DNA from: Polynucleobacter sp. MG-Unter2-18
GTDB taxonomy: Bacteria; Pseudomonadota; Gammaproteobacteria; Burkholderiales; Burkholderiaceae
Assembly: GCF_018687675.1 (NCBI RefSeq)
Contig: NZ_CP061302.1
Span: 248,001-312,000 of the forward strand
Length of the DNA stretch: 64,000 nucleotides
Direction of reading: 5' to 3'
Positions 19,116 to 29,016 of the stretch are shown one piece after another. Below the pieces are notes generated by a model. It saw nothing but the letters and a program-made list of their open reading frames with translations. It was not told where the DNA came from and searched no databases. The position numbers and the translations under genes were made by a program. The number at the start of each line of letters is the position of its first letter. Positions within the stretch are counted from its first letter, which is position 1.

Positions 19116-20255
19116 ATGTACACCGAAGTTGACCGCCAATTTATGAGCCAGGCATTAGCCCAGGCTCAAAATGCCCTTTATCTATCGAATCCCAACCCAC
19201 GGGTCGGATGCATCATTGTGAAAGACGGGGCAGTGATTGGGCGTGGACATACTCAAAGAGTGGGTGGACCCCACGCGGAAGTTCAGGCGCTGGCTGATGT
19301 CAAGGTGAATGGTTTTGATGCTGTTGGATCAACGATCTATGTCACCTTAGAGCCCTGTAATCACACTGGTAGAACGCCGCCTTGTGTCGATGCCTTAATT
19401 GCAGCTAAGCCAGCCTTAGTGATTGTGGCGATGTCTGATCCTAATCCTTTGGTTAGCGGCAAAGGACTCGAGCGACTAAAGGCTGCTGGCATTGATGTGC
19501 GTTGTGGTTTATTGGAATCTGAGGCTCAAGCATTGAACCAGGGATTCATCTCCAGGATGATTCGAGGTTTGCCTTGGGTTCGCATAAAGATTGCCGCCAG
19601 CTTAGACGGCAAGACAGCTTTACCAAATGGCCAAAGTCAATGGATTACAGACTCCTTAGCTAGGGCAGATGGCCATCATTGGCGTGCTCAAGCTTGTGCC
19701 ATATTGACTGGTGTAGGTACCGTTAAAGAGGATGACCCAAGTCTCAACGTTAGAGATGTCAAGACTGACCGCCAGCCTTGGAGAATCATTGTGGACTCCA
19801 GGCTCGAGACACCGCTGAACGCAAAGGTATTGAGTAGCTCCGACGGATCAGGCGTCATCTTAGTTTGCGCTTCATTGGATTCTCAGGAGAGCCAAGATAA
19901 GGCAAAAGCGTTCAAGGCTCTCGGTGTTGAAGTGATTGCTATGGCTAACGTTAATGGCAAGGTAGATTTACCAAAACTCTTTTCGTATTTAGCAAAAGAG
20001 CGCCACATGAATGAAATCCATGTCGAGGCTGGATTTAAATTAAATGGATCCTTGCTGAGAGAAGATTGTGTTGATGAGCTCTTGCTCTATTACGCTCCCT
20101 TCTTTATGGGTGATGGAATTGGTATGGCGAACATCACTCCGCTGACTGACTTAGACCAACGTCAAGATTGGCAAATCATCGATCAAACTCTATTTGGACC
20201 TGATCTTCGTTTACGTCTAAGCAAGAAACTGCAAATAAGAAGTAACAAGAAATAA
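19116..20255 (+). CDS. ribD: Bifunctional riboflavin deaminase-reductase
   Basis: RibD deaminates 2,5-diamino-6-ribosylamino-pyrimidinone phosphate and then reduces the ribosyl side chain. The 379-residue protein has a cytidine-deaminase-like domain (about 1-150) with GGPHAEVQAL and EPCNHTGRTPPC, the zinc site. A reductase domain follows from about 155 (LPWVRIKIAASLDGKTAL, GVGTVKEDDPSLNVR). The ATG at 19116 gives the usual MYTEVDRQFMSQALAQA start. It is 50 bases upstream of ribE on the same strand. The rest of the pathway is on the opposite strand 2 kb away. Confidence 0.95.
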   Translation: MYTEVDRQFMSQALAQAQNALYLSNPNPRVGCIIVKDGAVIGRGHTQRVGGPHAEVQALADVKVNGFDAVGSTIYVTLEPCNHTGRTPPCVDALIAAKPALVIVAMSDPNPLVSGKGLERLKAAGIDVRCGLLESEAQALNQGFISRMIRGLPWVRIKIAASLDGKTALPNGQSQWITDSLARADGHHWRAQACAILTGVGTVKEDDPSLNVRDVKTDRQPWRIIVDSRLETPLNAKVLSSSDGSGVILVCASLDSQESQDKAKAFKALGVEVIAMANVNGKVDLPKLFSYLAKERHMNEIHVEAGFKLNGSLLREDCVDELLLYYAPFFMGDGIGMANITPLTDLDQRQDWQIIDQTLFGPDLRLRLSKKLQIRSNKK

Positions 20256-20305
20256 CAAGAAAAAACTTTCTCAAAAAATTACAAAACTCTATCTAAGATC
20301 TCACT

Positions 20306-20923
20306 ATGTTTACTGGAATTATTACTGCGGTTGGTCAAATCAAAAGCGCTCAAGCCAAAGGCGATGGCCTACACTTGGTAGTTGAAGTACCTTTTGGGTA
20401 TCTTGATGATGTAGCTTTGGGTGACAGTATTGCGATTCAGGGTGCCTGTATGACGGCTACTGAATTGACTGATACTACCTTTGCCTTAGACATCTCACGC
20501 GAGTCTTTGAATAAGACGATTGGTCTAGATAAAGTAGGACCGGTGAACCTAGAAAAAGCCCTACGACTCAATGATCGCTTAGGTGGTCATTTGGTGAGCG
20601 GTCATGTGGATGGGGTTGGCAAGGTTGCGCACTTTGCAACGGTTGTTGATGATGCTTATGGTTCTTGGCTGCTGCAAGTTGAAGCCCCCAAGGCTTTAGC
20701 CCCATTCTTGGCATACAAGGGATCGATTGTTGTTAATGGCGTTTCCTTAACAGTTAACAAAACACAAGACAGTAACGATGCTTGCATAGTGGATATTAAT
20801 ATCATTCCTCATACGCTTGAGAACACTACTTTGGGTAAGCTAAAGCAGGGTGATACGGTGAATCTAGAGGTAGATTTAATTGCGCGTTATGTGGCACGCA
20901 TGATGGAAACACAAGCTAAGTAA
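20306..20923 (+). CDS. ribE: Riboflavin synthase alpha subunit
   Basis: This enzyme dismutates two 6,7-dimethyl-8-ribityllumazine molecules into riboflavin and a pyrimidinedione. The 205-residue protein opens with the invariant MFTGIITAVGQI and shows the two lumazine-binding repeats. The first includes SIAIQGACMTATEL, the second SIVVNGVSLTVNK near residue 140. SHVDGVGKV marks the repeat junction. Length is normal. It closes the ribD-ribE pair and converges with queC. Confidence 0.95.
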   Translation: MFTGIITAVGQIKSAQAKGDGLHLVVEVPFGYLDDVALGDSIAIQGACMTATELTDTTFALDISRESLNKTIGLDKVGPVNLEKALRLNDRLGGHLVSGHVDGVGKVAHFATVVDDAYGSWLLQVEAPKALAPFLAYKGSIVVNGVSLTVNKTQDSNDACIVDINIIPHTLENTTLGKLKQGDTVNLEVDLIARYVARMMETQAK

Positions 20924-20943
20924 GCTAAGTAGCTTGCAGAGCT

Positions 20944-21684
20944 TTACTTCTTTTGATATCGAGTAGGATCGCTTAAATTGGCTTGCTTAAACCCTATCTG
21001 TCGTAGACGGCAAGATTCACATTCTCCACAAGCTTCACCCAAATCATTTGCTTGGTAGCAAGAAACGGTTTGCGAGTAGTCGACGCCTAAAGTAGTGCCC
21101 AGTTGAATGATTTCTGCTTTGCTCATGCTAATGATCGGTGCATAAACCCGAAAGCGATTCTCATTATTGATTGCTTCCACACCAGCCTTAGTGGCTAAGT
21201 TCGCCATAGTCTCAAATGAAGCAACATATTCTGGGCGACAGTCTGGATAGCCTGAGTAATCAACGGCATTGGCGCCATAAAAAATATCCAATCCGCCTAA
21301 TGATTCAGCCCAGCCTAAAGCAAGTGATAGCAAGATCGTATTGCGAGCAGGAACATAAGTAACGGGGATTTCTAGCTCTTTGCCTGGGGTAATCGGAATG
21401 TCGATGGATGAGTCAGTCAAGGCTGAACCACCAAAGCGCGTGAGATCTAAATTCACCACCTCATGACGCACAACACCCATTTTCTTAGCAATATGTTTTG
21501 CTGCTGCTAATTCAGAGGAGTGTCGTTGGCCGTAGCTAACTGACAAAACGTAGGGCGCATAACCAAGGTCTTTTGCCAGAGCCAGAATGGTGCTGGAGTC
21601 TAAGCCGCCTGAAAACAAGATAACAGCTGGCGCATTAGGTTTGCGTGGAGCAATATTCTGAAACGCAGCTGACAACTTAGACAT
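20944..21684 (-). CDS. queC: 7-cyano-7-deazaguanine synthase
   Basis: QueC converts 7-carboxy-7-deazaguanine to preQ0 with ATP and ammonia in queuosine biosynthesis. The 246-residue protein has the PP-loop [10 protein letters not shown] near residue 25 and the C-terminal zinc cysteines in [17 protein letters not shown] near residue 215. It lies 26 bases downstream of cpoB and is probably the last gene of the tol-pal operon, an arrangement common in betaproteobacteria. No preQ1 riboswitch is apparent in the short gap before it. Confidence 0.95.
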   Translation of the reverse strand: MSKLSAAFQNIAPRKPNAPAVILFSGGLDSSTILALAKDLGYAPYVLSVSYGQRHSSELAAAKHIAKKMGVVRHEVVNLDLTRFGGSALTDSSIDIPITPGKELEIPVTYVPARNTILLSLALGWAESLGGLDIFYGANAVDYSGYPDCRPEYVASFETMANLATKAGVEAINNENRFRVYAPIISMSKAEIIQLGTTLGVDYSQTVSCYQANDLGEACGECESCRLRQIGFKQANLSDPTRYQKK

Positions 21685-21710
21685 GGTACGAATATATTTT
21701 TATTGATTGC

Positions 21711-22442
21711 TTACTTTGTGGCAGCAAGAAGTTTTTGTGCATCTTTAGCTGCTTCAGTATCAGGATGCTTGCTGATAATCTCAGTAAAAGTTTTCTTGGC
21801 AGCTGCCTTATTACCACTTTCTAGTTGCGCATTACCTAGTGTCAGCATGGCTGATGGAATGCGGGGATGTGTTGGGTAGCGCTTAATAAGGCTTTGTAGC
21901 TGAGCAATTGCACCGGTGTAGTCCTTATTTGCGTATTTGCTATTACCACTCCAAAAGAGTGCCAGCGGTACGTATGGGCTCTTAGGGTAGCGATTCGCAA
22001 AGGCTGAGAAGCCCTCATCTGCCTTCTTGAGACTGCCTGCCTGGAATGCTTTTAGAGCATCATCGTAGATTTTTTTCTCACCAGGTTGAACGGTGCCACT
22101 AATACCTTCAATAGTCTCAGTGCGGGGCTCAAAATTACCAAGGCGTGTATCCAGATCTTGGTAGTAAGTCTTCTGACTTGTGTTGATATCGTCACCTTGC
22201 TTTTCAAGGCTTTCAATTTTGCCTCGCAGCTCCGCATTATCAGTTTTGAGTTTTTCAATCTGATTTTGTAAATCCATCTGGGCAGTTGCAAAGGATTTAC
22301 GTAAATCTAAGATAGCTTTGCGTGCGTCATCATCGGCAAAGAGGGCCCATGCATTGCTGGAAGCACTTAAGCAAAGAGCGGCGGCACTTAAACAAAACGC
22401 TCGTGAGAGCGTTTGTTTAAAAGAGTATGAGAGCTTAGTCAT
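21711..22442 (-). CDS. cpoB: Cell division coordinator CpoB (YbgF), Tol-Pal associated
   Basis: CpoB is a periplasmic protein that links Tol-Pal-driven outer-membrane constriction to peptidoglycan synthesis. A signal peptide ends around SNAWA (residue 32). A coiled coil follows at about residues 45-90, then three tetratricopeptide-like repeats beginning at YDDALKAFQAGSLKKADEGF. The ATG at 22442 overlaps the pal stop by one base (TAATG), so translation is coupled. The 243-residue length is normal. The upstream in-frame extension into pal is ignored. Confidence 0.92.
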   Translation of the reverse strand: MTKLSYSFKQTLSRAFCLSAAALCLSASSNAWALFADDDARKAILDLRKSFATAQMDLQNQIEKLKTDNAELRGKIESLEKQGDDINTSQKTYYQDLDTRLGNFEPRTETIEGISGTVQPGEKKIYDDALKAFQAGSLKKADEGFSAFANRYPKSPYVPLALFWSGNSKYANKDYTGAIAQLQSLIKRYPTHPRIPSAMLTLGNAQLESGNKAAAKKTFTEIISKHPDTEAAKDAQKLLAATK

Positions 22443-22945
22443 TAGTTTGTGATGTAAACAATGTCCGCGCGACGATTTTCTGCCCAAGCTGCTTCGTTAT
22501 CACCTTCAGCTTTTGGTTTTTCTTTACCAAAGCTCACTGCTTCCATTTGATTCTCAGAAACGCCCATCAAATTGAGTGACTTACGCACAGCATCTGAACG
22601 ACGTTGACCTAATGCCAAGTTGTACTCTGCAGTACCACGTTCATCAGTATTACCTTGAATGATGATCTTCTGCTGAGGATTGGCTTTCAAGAAGCTGGCA
22701 TGAGTAGAGAGTTGTTTTTGGTATTTAGTTTGAACGGTGTACTCATTTAAATCAAAGTACACGCTACGCTGAAAGAGGGGGCTGCTTGGATCATTCCATG
22801 GCTGTGAGCCAAAGTTACCGCTACCACCACCGCCATTAGCGCCATCAACATCATCCAATTTGACGCTGGAGCAAGCTGCCAAAAATAAAGCTGTTACACC
22901 AACGAGAGTGAGGGTTGCGGCACGACGTGCAATAGAGATGTTCAT
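22442..22945 (-). CDS. pal: Peptidoglycan-associated lipoprotein Pal
   Basis: Pal is an outer-membrane lipoprotein that binds peptidoglycan and TolB. The signal peptide ends in the lipobox LFLAAC, with the lipidated cysteine at residue 25. A glycine-rich linker (GANGGGGSGNFGS) follows, then the OmpA-like domain with YFDLNEYTV, IQGNTDERGTAEYN and LGQRRSDAV, which hold the diaminopimelate-binding Asp and Arg. It has 167 residues and sits between tolB and cpoB in the tol-pal operon. Confidence 0.95.
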   Translation of the reverse strand: MNISIARRAATLTLVGVTALFLAACSSVKLDDVDGANGGGGSGNFGSQPWNDPSSPLFQRSVYFDLNEYTVQTKYQKQLSTHASFLKANPQQKIIIQGNTDERGTAEYNLALGQRRSDAVRKSLNLMGVSENQMEAVSFGKEKPKAEGDNEAAWAENRRADIVYITN

Positions 22946-23069
22946 GATCTGTCCTTTTCCTACAAACTGAGTAACTAAATAAGCTAATAGCCAATATTAT
23001 GCCCCTAAGAGCTCAATATTTGCTATTTCGCCAGAAAGATCTGGCTGCCGAACTATGGCCTAGTGAGAC

Positions 23070-24377
23070 TTAGTCCATAAATGGTCCCCAAGATGGCTGA
23101 CGTACGTCAGATCCTGGGATGCTTAATATCTGCTTAGAATTTCCATCAACTGAGACTGCAGCCAAAACTCGCTTACCACTCACCTTCGTGGAATATAGAA
23201 CGTAACGACCGTTTGCCGCAAAAGATGGGGACTCATCGCTAGTTCCATCAGTGAGCGCTTGGGTATCGCCTGTTGCCAGATTGAGAATGTATAGGCGGAA
23301 GGCGCCACCAATATTGGCGATGTAAGCAAGATACTTGCCATCTGGTGAAATGCGTGGAGAAGTTACAAAACCCTGTTTGAAGGTAATACGTTTGGCACCT
23401 TCAACCTGTTCGCCTTCAGCGCTCATGCGATAAATCTGGGGATTGCCGCCACGATCACTCGTGAAGTAGATGTAACGACCATCAGCTGAATATTGGGGTT
23501 CGGTGTCAATCGTAGAGCCGCGAGTAAGGCGGAGTAAGCCTGTTCCGTCAGCGTTGATGCTGTAGATCTGGGTATTGCCATCTTTTGAAAGGGAGATCGC
23601 TAGCTTCTTGCCATCTGGTGACCAAGCTGGAGCGCTGTTATTGCCCTTTTGATTGGAGAGTGGGATGCGGCGACCAGTCGCGAGCTCGTGAACATAAATG
23701 ACCGGCTTGCGATCTTCAAAGGAAACGTAAGCTACTTTCTTGCCATCAGGAGACCACGATGGAGAGATGATTGGCTCTCCGCTGTTCATGGCATTGCGAA
23801 TATTTTGACCATCCGCATCGGAGATGACTAAACGATAGCGTTTACCTTCTTTAATGACATAGGAGAGGCGTGTCGAGAAGATGCCACGCTCACCCAATAA
23901 TTTGAAGATGATGTCATCAGCAATCTTGTGAGCTGCTGCGCGTAAATTGTCTGCGCTGGAATTGATATTCAAGCCACCAAGGCTTTCGGATTTACGAATA
24001 TCAAAAAGCTTATAGCGGATCTCAAACTGACCCGTGCCAGTCTGCACCACGGAACCCACAGCTAGGGCATCTGCACCGCGAGCTGCCCAAGATTTGTAGC
24101 TCGGTGTGCCTTCGTCACTTTCGCTAGCATTGCCGTTCTCGGTATTTTTAAAATAACCGCTACGTGCTAAGTCTTGGCGAATGATGTCCGTCACACTGGT
24201 TGGGAGCTTGCTCTCGTCCTTAAAGCGCATCACGGCGATGGGATAAAGAGACTGCCCTACGCCGGTGATTTGAATATTCATTTGCGCTTGAGCTGAAGGG
24301 CTCATGCCAGTCATGTACAACATCACTACGAATACTGATGCTGTCAATGAAAAATATTTTTTAGCTTCTTGCAACAT
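23070..24377 (-). CDS. tolB: Tol-Pal system beta-propeller protein TolB
   Basis: TolB is a periplasmic protein that shuttles between Pal and TolA. The 435-residue precursor has a signal peptide cleaved near SAQAQM (residue 33), an N-terminal alpha/beta domain, and a six-bladed propeller. Repeated blades are visible as SWSPDGKKVAYVS, AWSPDGKKLAISLS, QYSADGRYIYFTSD and RISPDGKYLAYIA. It is three bases downstream of tolA. The 124-base gap before pal contains no gene and may hold an internal promoter. Confidence 0.95.
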   Translation of the reverse strand: MLQEAKKYFSLTASVFVVMLYMTGMSPSAQAQMNIQITGVGQSLYPIAVMRFKDESKLPTSVTDIIRQDLARSGYFKNTENGNASESDEGTPSYKSWAARGADALAVGSVVQTGTGQFEIRYKLFDIRKSESLGGLNINSSADNLRAAAHKIADDIIFKLLGERGIFSTRLSYVIKEGKRYRLVISDADGQNIRNAMNSGEPIISPSWSPDGKKVAYVSFEDRKPVIYVHELATGRRIPLSNQKGNNSAPAWSPDGKKLAISLSKDGNTQIYSINADGTGLLRLTRGSTIDTEPQYSADGRYIYFTSDRGGNPQIYRMSAEGEQVEGAKRITFKQGFVTSPRISPDGKYLAYIANIGGAFRLYILNLATGDTQALTDGTSDESPSFAANGRYVLYSTKVSGKRVLAAVSVDGNSKQILSIPGSDVRQPSWGPFMD

Positions 24378-24380
24378 GCT

Positions 24381-25262
24381 TTAGTCCTTGGGTTTAAAGG
24401 TCAGCTTTACTTCTCTTTGAGGAATTTTGCCATTGTCATCTTTCGGCAGACTTTCTGCGCGAGTGAGTGCGAGGAGAACGGCCCGATCCCATCCTGCATT
24501 ACCGCTGGAGCTCACGAGATCTGTACTTAAGATTGCACCATCTGGTGCCAGGTTAACCTTAACAACTGCCGCAGGGTTGCCGCTGATAGATTCTGGATTA
24601 AACACAATGAGCGGTTTGACTTTCTTGACAACTTTATCTGTCCAGCCGGGAGGTGCATTGCCGCCACCGCCAACACCACTACCGCTGGTTCCGCCACTAC
24701 CACCTTCAGCGCCAGCCGCTGCGCGTAAGCGTGCCAGCTGATCTGCGCGTACTTTTTCAGCGGCAGCGTTGGCTTTAGTTTCAGCTGGTGATTTGGCCTC
24801 CACTTTTTGAGGAGGATCAGCTTTTTTGGGTTTCCCCTTTTCCTTTGGAGGTGGAGGTGTTTGTACTGGTTTGGGGACTTCTTTTTTTGGAACCTCTTTT
24901 ACTTTCTCCTTAGGTGATGGAGGCGGTTCTATAGCCTTAGGAACTTCTTTTGCTATTTCTTTTTTGGGAGGCACTTGTTCAACAGGTTTTTTCTTGATAG
25001 CGATGTCGGCCGCCTCCTCTTTCATCTCTGTTTTGACTTCAGGAACGACTGGCGTTTCAACTTGTTGACTTGCATCCCAAAGTTCAACTTCAACCCCTGA
25101 AGGAGTTGAGTTATTCCAGCTAATGCCAATCACCAAGAAAGCAAGTAAGCCTAAGTGCGCAGCCAGTGAAAAACTAAAAGCACGTGTAGTGCTTTCGTTT
25201 TTAGTAGGGCGCCCTCGTTTAAATTTTGATGGGCTGGAATGAAATGTTTGTGCGCTATTCAT
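24381..25262 (-). CDS. tolA: Cell envelope protein TolA
   Basis: TolA spans the periplasm and transmits proton-motive energy from TolQR to TolB-Pal. It has a single N-terminal membrane anchor at about residues 30-50. A long Lys/Pro/Glu-rich rod (about 75-180) repeats the pattern PPPPKEK and VPKKEVPKP. A glycine-rich hinge (AEGGSGGTSGSGVGGGGN) follows, then a C-terminal TonB-like domain ending LTFKPKD. It is 293 residues. The proline-lysine rod is shorter than and different in character from the Ala-rich helix of E. coli TolA, which is common in betaproteobacteria. Confidence 0.9.
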   Translation of the reverse strand: MNSAQTFHSSPSKFKRGRPTKNESTTRAFSFSLAAHLGLLAFLVIGISWNNSTPSGVEVELWDASQQVETPVVPEVKTEMKEEAADIAIKKKPVEQVPPKKEIAKEVPKAIEPPPSPKEKVKEVPKKEVPKPVQTPPPPKEKGKPKKADPPQKVEAKSPAETKANAAAEKVRADQLARLRAAAGAEGGSGGTSGSGVGGGGNAPPGWTDKVVKKVKPLIVFNPESISGNPAAVVKVNLAPDGAILSTDLVSSSGNAGWDRAVLLALTRAESLPKDDNGKIPQREVKLTFKPKD

Positions 25263-25281
25263 TTATGCAATACAAAGAGGC

Positions 25282-25701
25282 TTATTGGCTCTTTACGGCA
25301 AGGCCAACACGCTTCACACCATTCTCTTTAAGCTTGGACATCACTTCCATCACGACTTCATATTTAATGGATTTGTCTGCAGCAAGAACAACAGGCTGTT
25401 CAGCAGATTTTTCTGCTTGTGCTCTTGCAAATGCACCAAGTTCAAATTTATTTAAAGTTTGAACTGGATCACCGTCTTTGCGTACGATGACATTCTCATT
25501 GGCATCAATCGTCAAAAAGACAGGGGGCAAGGTTTGCATTTTTGCACCGCCAACTGTTGGCAAATCCACAACACCGGGATTTACCATGGGCGCGGTCACC
25601 ATAAAGATGACCAGCAATACCAACATCACATCAATGTAGGGAACCACATTGATGTCGGCCATTGCCCGACGCTTAGAAGATTTTCTGAGTGAGCCAGCCA
25701 T
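25282..25701 (-). CDS. tolR: Proton channel subunit TolR
   Basis: TolR forms the inner-membrane motor with TolQ and couples the proton gradient to TolA. The 139-residue protein has a cytoplasmic basic N-terminus, then INVVPYIDVMLVLLVIFMVTAP. The aspartate in YIDVML (residue 24) is the conserved proton-carrying residue. A periplasmic ExbD-type domain completes it. Its start is two bases after the tolQ stop. Confidence 0.94.
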   Translation of the reverse strand: MAGSLRKSSKRRAMADINVVPYIDVMLVLLVIFMVTAPMVNPGVVDLPTVGGAKMQTLPPVFLTIDANENVIVRKDGDPVQTLNKFELGAFARAQAEKSAEQPVVLAADKSIKYEVVMEVMSKLKENGVKRVGLAVKSQ

Positions 25702-25703
25702 GC

Positions 25704-26360
25704 TTATCTGCCTGAAGCTTGACGTTGCAAAATGTTGGTGAACTCTTCAATAAAGGTTTCAAAACGAATCGCTAGGCGATCCACATCGGTTGCAGCGCGG
25801 TTATAGGCAACTACCGCAGGGATAGCAGCAAAGAGACCGATGGCAGTAGCTACAAGCGCTTCAGCAATACCAGGAGCGACTGCTGCCAGAGTGGCGTTTT
25901 GTACGTTAGCCAGACCGCGGAAGGCGTGCATGATGCCCCAAACGGTGCCAAAGAGGCCGATATAAGGTGAGACTGAGCCTACGGAGGCTAAGAAGGGTAG
26001 GTTTGCTTCTAGCATGTCCATTTCGCGCTGGTAGGTGGCTTTCATGGCGCGGCGGGCGGCGTCGATTTCACGAACTTTCATGAACTCCTGCATGCCTGCT
26101 TCAAAGATGTGCTCTAGAACTGCATCACCACGGGTATTGCGCTGAGCGGCCTCTAATAGGGTATTCAGATCGCCACCCGACCAAAAGTCCCGCTCAAAGC
26201 GCTCGGTATCGCGTCTTACCCCTCTCAGAATGGCGGTTTTCTTAAAAATGATGGTCCAAGAGGCTACAGACATGCCAAGTAATAACAACATTACTAACTG
26301 GACTAATAGGCTGGCATTCAGGACGAGAGAGAGAAATGAGAGATCTTGAGTAGGTGTCAT
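25704..26360 (-). CDS. tolQ: Proton channel subunit TolQ
   Basis: TolQ is the multi-pass MotA/ExbB-family subunit of the Tol motor. The 218-residue protein has three membrane helices, with LVMLLLLGMSVASWTIIFKK near the N-terminus and a helix pair after LPFLASVGSVSPYIGLFGTVWGIMHAF, the family signature. It is the first gene of tolQRAB-pal-cpoB-queC. The operon promoter must lie in the 70-base gap shared with the divergent glyA. Confidence 0.94.
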   Translation of the reverse strand: MTPTQDLSFLSLVLNASLLVQLVMLLLLGMSVASWTIIFKKTAILRGVRRDTERFERDFWSGGDLNTLLEAAQRNTRGDAVLEHIFEAGMQEFMKVREIDAARRAMKATYQREMDMLEANLPFLASVGSVSPYIGLFGTVWGIMHAFRGLANVQNATLAAVAPGIAEALVATAIGLFAAIPAVVAYNRAATDVDRLAIRFETFIEEFTNILQRQASGR

Positions 26361-26430
26361 GGTGGATTTTGTATGATGTAGGTTGATTTTACTAAGTTAA
26401 TTCACTCAGCAATACAACTTCATCAGGATT

Positions 26431-27681
26431 ATGACCATGTTTGACCGCCAAAACACCTTAGCTAAAACTGACCCTGAATTGTGGGCATCAATTCAGAATG
26501 AGAATAAGCGTCAGGAAGACCATATCGAATTGATTGCTTCTGAGAACTATGCCTCACCAGCAGTGATGCAGGCGCAAGGCTCTCAGCTTACCAATAAGTA
26601 TGCTGAAGGCTACCCAGGCAAGCGTTATTACGGCGGTTGTGAGTTTGTCGACGTAGCTGAGCAGTTGGCGATTGATCGAGTGAAGGCTTTGTATGGTGCT
26701 GAAGCGGCGAACGTTCAGCCCCATTGCGGCGCCTCTGCAAACCAAGCGGTATTTTTGGCTTTCCTGAAACCTGGTGATACCTTCATGGGGATGAGTTTGG
26801 CTGAAGGCGGTCACCTGACCCATGGTATGGCGTTGAATATGAGTGGTAAGTGGTTTAACCCGATTTCTTATGGTCTCGATAAAAACGAAGCGATCGATTA
26901 CGAGCAAATGGAGCGTTTAGCTCGTGAGCACAAACCTAAATTGATTATTGCTGGTGCATCTGCTTATTCTCTCGTGATCGATTGGGAGCGAATTGGTAAG
27001 TTGGCTAAAGAAGTCGGCGCCATTTTTATGGTGGACATGGCCCATTACTCGGGTTTGATTGCTGCTGGTGTGTATCCAAATCCAGTGCCGCATGCTGACA
27101 TCGTTACCTCCACAACACACAAGAGTTTGCGTGGCCCTCGCGGCGGCATCATCTTGATGAAAGCTGAGCACGAGAAAGCAATTAACTCTGCAGTATTTCC
27201 AGGTCTACAGGGTGGTCCATTGATGCATGTGATCGCAGCTAAGGCAACAGCGTTTAAAGAAGCGCAAGAGCCTAGCTTTATTGAGTATCAAAAACAAGTG
27301 ATTGCAAATGCAAAAGCATTGGCTGAGACTTTGATTTCACGTGGTCTGCGGATTGTTTCTGGTGGCACAGATTCTCATGTGATGTTGGTGGACTTACGTG
27401 CCAAGAAGATGACTGGTAAAGAAGCTGAGCGTGTATTGGGCGAAGCGCACATTACTTGCAATAAGAATGGCATTCCGAATGATCCAGAAAAACCAATGGT
27501 GACTAGTGGTATTCGTTTAGGCTCACCAGCCATGACCACGCGCGGCTTTAAAGAGGCTGAAGCGCGCCAAGTGGGTAATTTCATTGCAGATGTTTTGGAT
27601 AATCCAAATGATGCTGACAATATCGCTAAGGTTCGTGCGCAAGTTGCTGAGTTGACTAAGCGTTTCCCTGTTTACGGCTAA
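26431..27681 (+). CDS. glyA: Serine hydroxymethyltransferase
   Basis: GlyA interconverts serine and glycine with tetrahydrofolate, the main source of one-carbon units. The 416-residue PLP enzyme has [21 protein letters not shown] near residue 30, the lysine Schiff-base motif [14 protein letters not shown] near residue 225, and [10 protein letters not shown]-like [17 protein letters not shown] near residue 355. A second ATG at 26437 (MFDRQNT) could be the true start. It is divergent from tolQ and 41 bases upstream of nrdR, with which it is commonly paired in betaproteobacteria. Confidence 0.97.
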   Translation: MTMFDRQNTLAKTDPELWASIQNENKRQEDHIELIASENYASPAVMQAQGSQLTNKYAEGYPGKRYYGGCEFVDVAEQLAIDRVKALYGAEAANVQPHCGASANQAVFLAFLKPGDTFMGMSLAEGGHLTHGMALNMSGKWFNPISYGLDKNEAIDYEQMERLAREHKPKLIIAGASAYSLVIDWERIGKLAKEVGAIFMVDMAHYSGLIAAGVYPNPVPHADIVTSTTHKSLRGPRGGIILMKAEHEKAINSAVFPGLQGGPLMHVIAAKATAFKEAQEPSFIEYQKQVIANAKALAETLISRGLRIVSGGTDSHVMLVDLRAKKMTGKEAERVLGEAHITCNKNGIPNDPEKPMVTSGIRLGSPAMTTRGFKEAEARQVGNFIADVLDNPNDADNIAKVRAQVAELTKRFPVYG

Positions 27682-27722
27682 TACAAATAACTAGTCTAAC
27701 TAAAACATAAAGAAGAACCACA

Positions 27723-28169
27723 TTGCGCTGCCCTTTCTGCCATAACGACGATACTCAGGTACTAGATACCCGGGTATCGGACGAAGGCGATACCATTCGC
27801 CGTCGTCGCCGTTGTGCAAAGTGCGATAAACGATTTACGACTTACGAGCGTGTAGAGCTAGTGCTGCCAGCAATCGTCAAGAAGAACGGCAGTCGTGTTG
27901 AATACAGTCACGAGAAGTTGGTCAGCTCAGTCAAGCTGGCATTACGTAAGCGCCCAGTCTCTTCTGACTCAGTTGATGAATCGATTGCTCGTATTGAAGA
28001 AAAGCTTCTCAGCTTAGGTGAAAAAGAAATCCCAAGTGAACGCGTAGGTGAGTTGGTGATGCGTGAACTCAAGCGCCTGGATAAAGTGGCTTACATTCGC
28101 TTTGCATCTGTCTACAGAAGTTTTGCTGATATTGAATCTTTTGAGAGTGCGCTGAAAGAACTTAAATAA
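27723..28169 (+). CDS. nrdR: Transcriptional repressor NrdR
   Basis: NrdR senses ATP/dATP and represses ribonucleotide reductase genes by binding NrdR boxes. The 148-residue protein has an N-terminal zinc ribbon (RCPFC and [12 protein letters not shown]) and an ATP-cone domain from about residue 48 ([19 protein letters not shown]). The only start that keeps the invariant MRCPFC beginning is TTG at 27723, preceded by AAGAAGAA. A weak start would keep the repressor level low. Length is standard. Confidence 0.94.
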   Translation: MRCPFCHNDDTQVLDTRVSDEGDTIRRRRRCAKCDKRFTTYERVELVLPAIVKKNGSRVEYSHEKLVSSVKLALRKRPVSSDSVDESIARIEEKLLSLGEKEIPSERVGELVMRELKRLDKVAYIRFASVYRSFADIESFESALKELK

Positions 28170-28202
28170 GAGTTGCATTAAAAAATAGAGAATTCATCAA
28201 AT

Positions 28203-28230
28203 AAAAAAGGACTGCATTGCAGCCCTTTTT
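28203..28230. terminator. Bidirectional terminator between nrdR and adk
   Basis: A 12-bp stem (AAAAAGGACTGC / GCAGCCCTTTTT) with a three-base loop. On the minus strand its single mismatch becomes a G-U pair and it is followed by a T-rich run, so it best serves adk; the plus-strand T-run also suits nrdR. Confidence 0.75.
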
Positions 28231-28247
28231 GCTTCTACAGAAGGAAA

Positions 28248-28964
<717 letters not shown>

Positions 28965-29016
28965 TTATCAATTCTTAGGATTATCCCCGAGAACCCCTGA
29001 GTGACCCGATTCTGGG

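Noticed and set aside
24826-25068. Glycine-rich plus-strand frame opposite tolA
   Set aside because: It is the antisense reading of the Pro/Lys-rich TolA rod; proline codons read as glycine in reverse.
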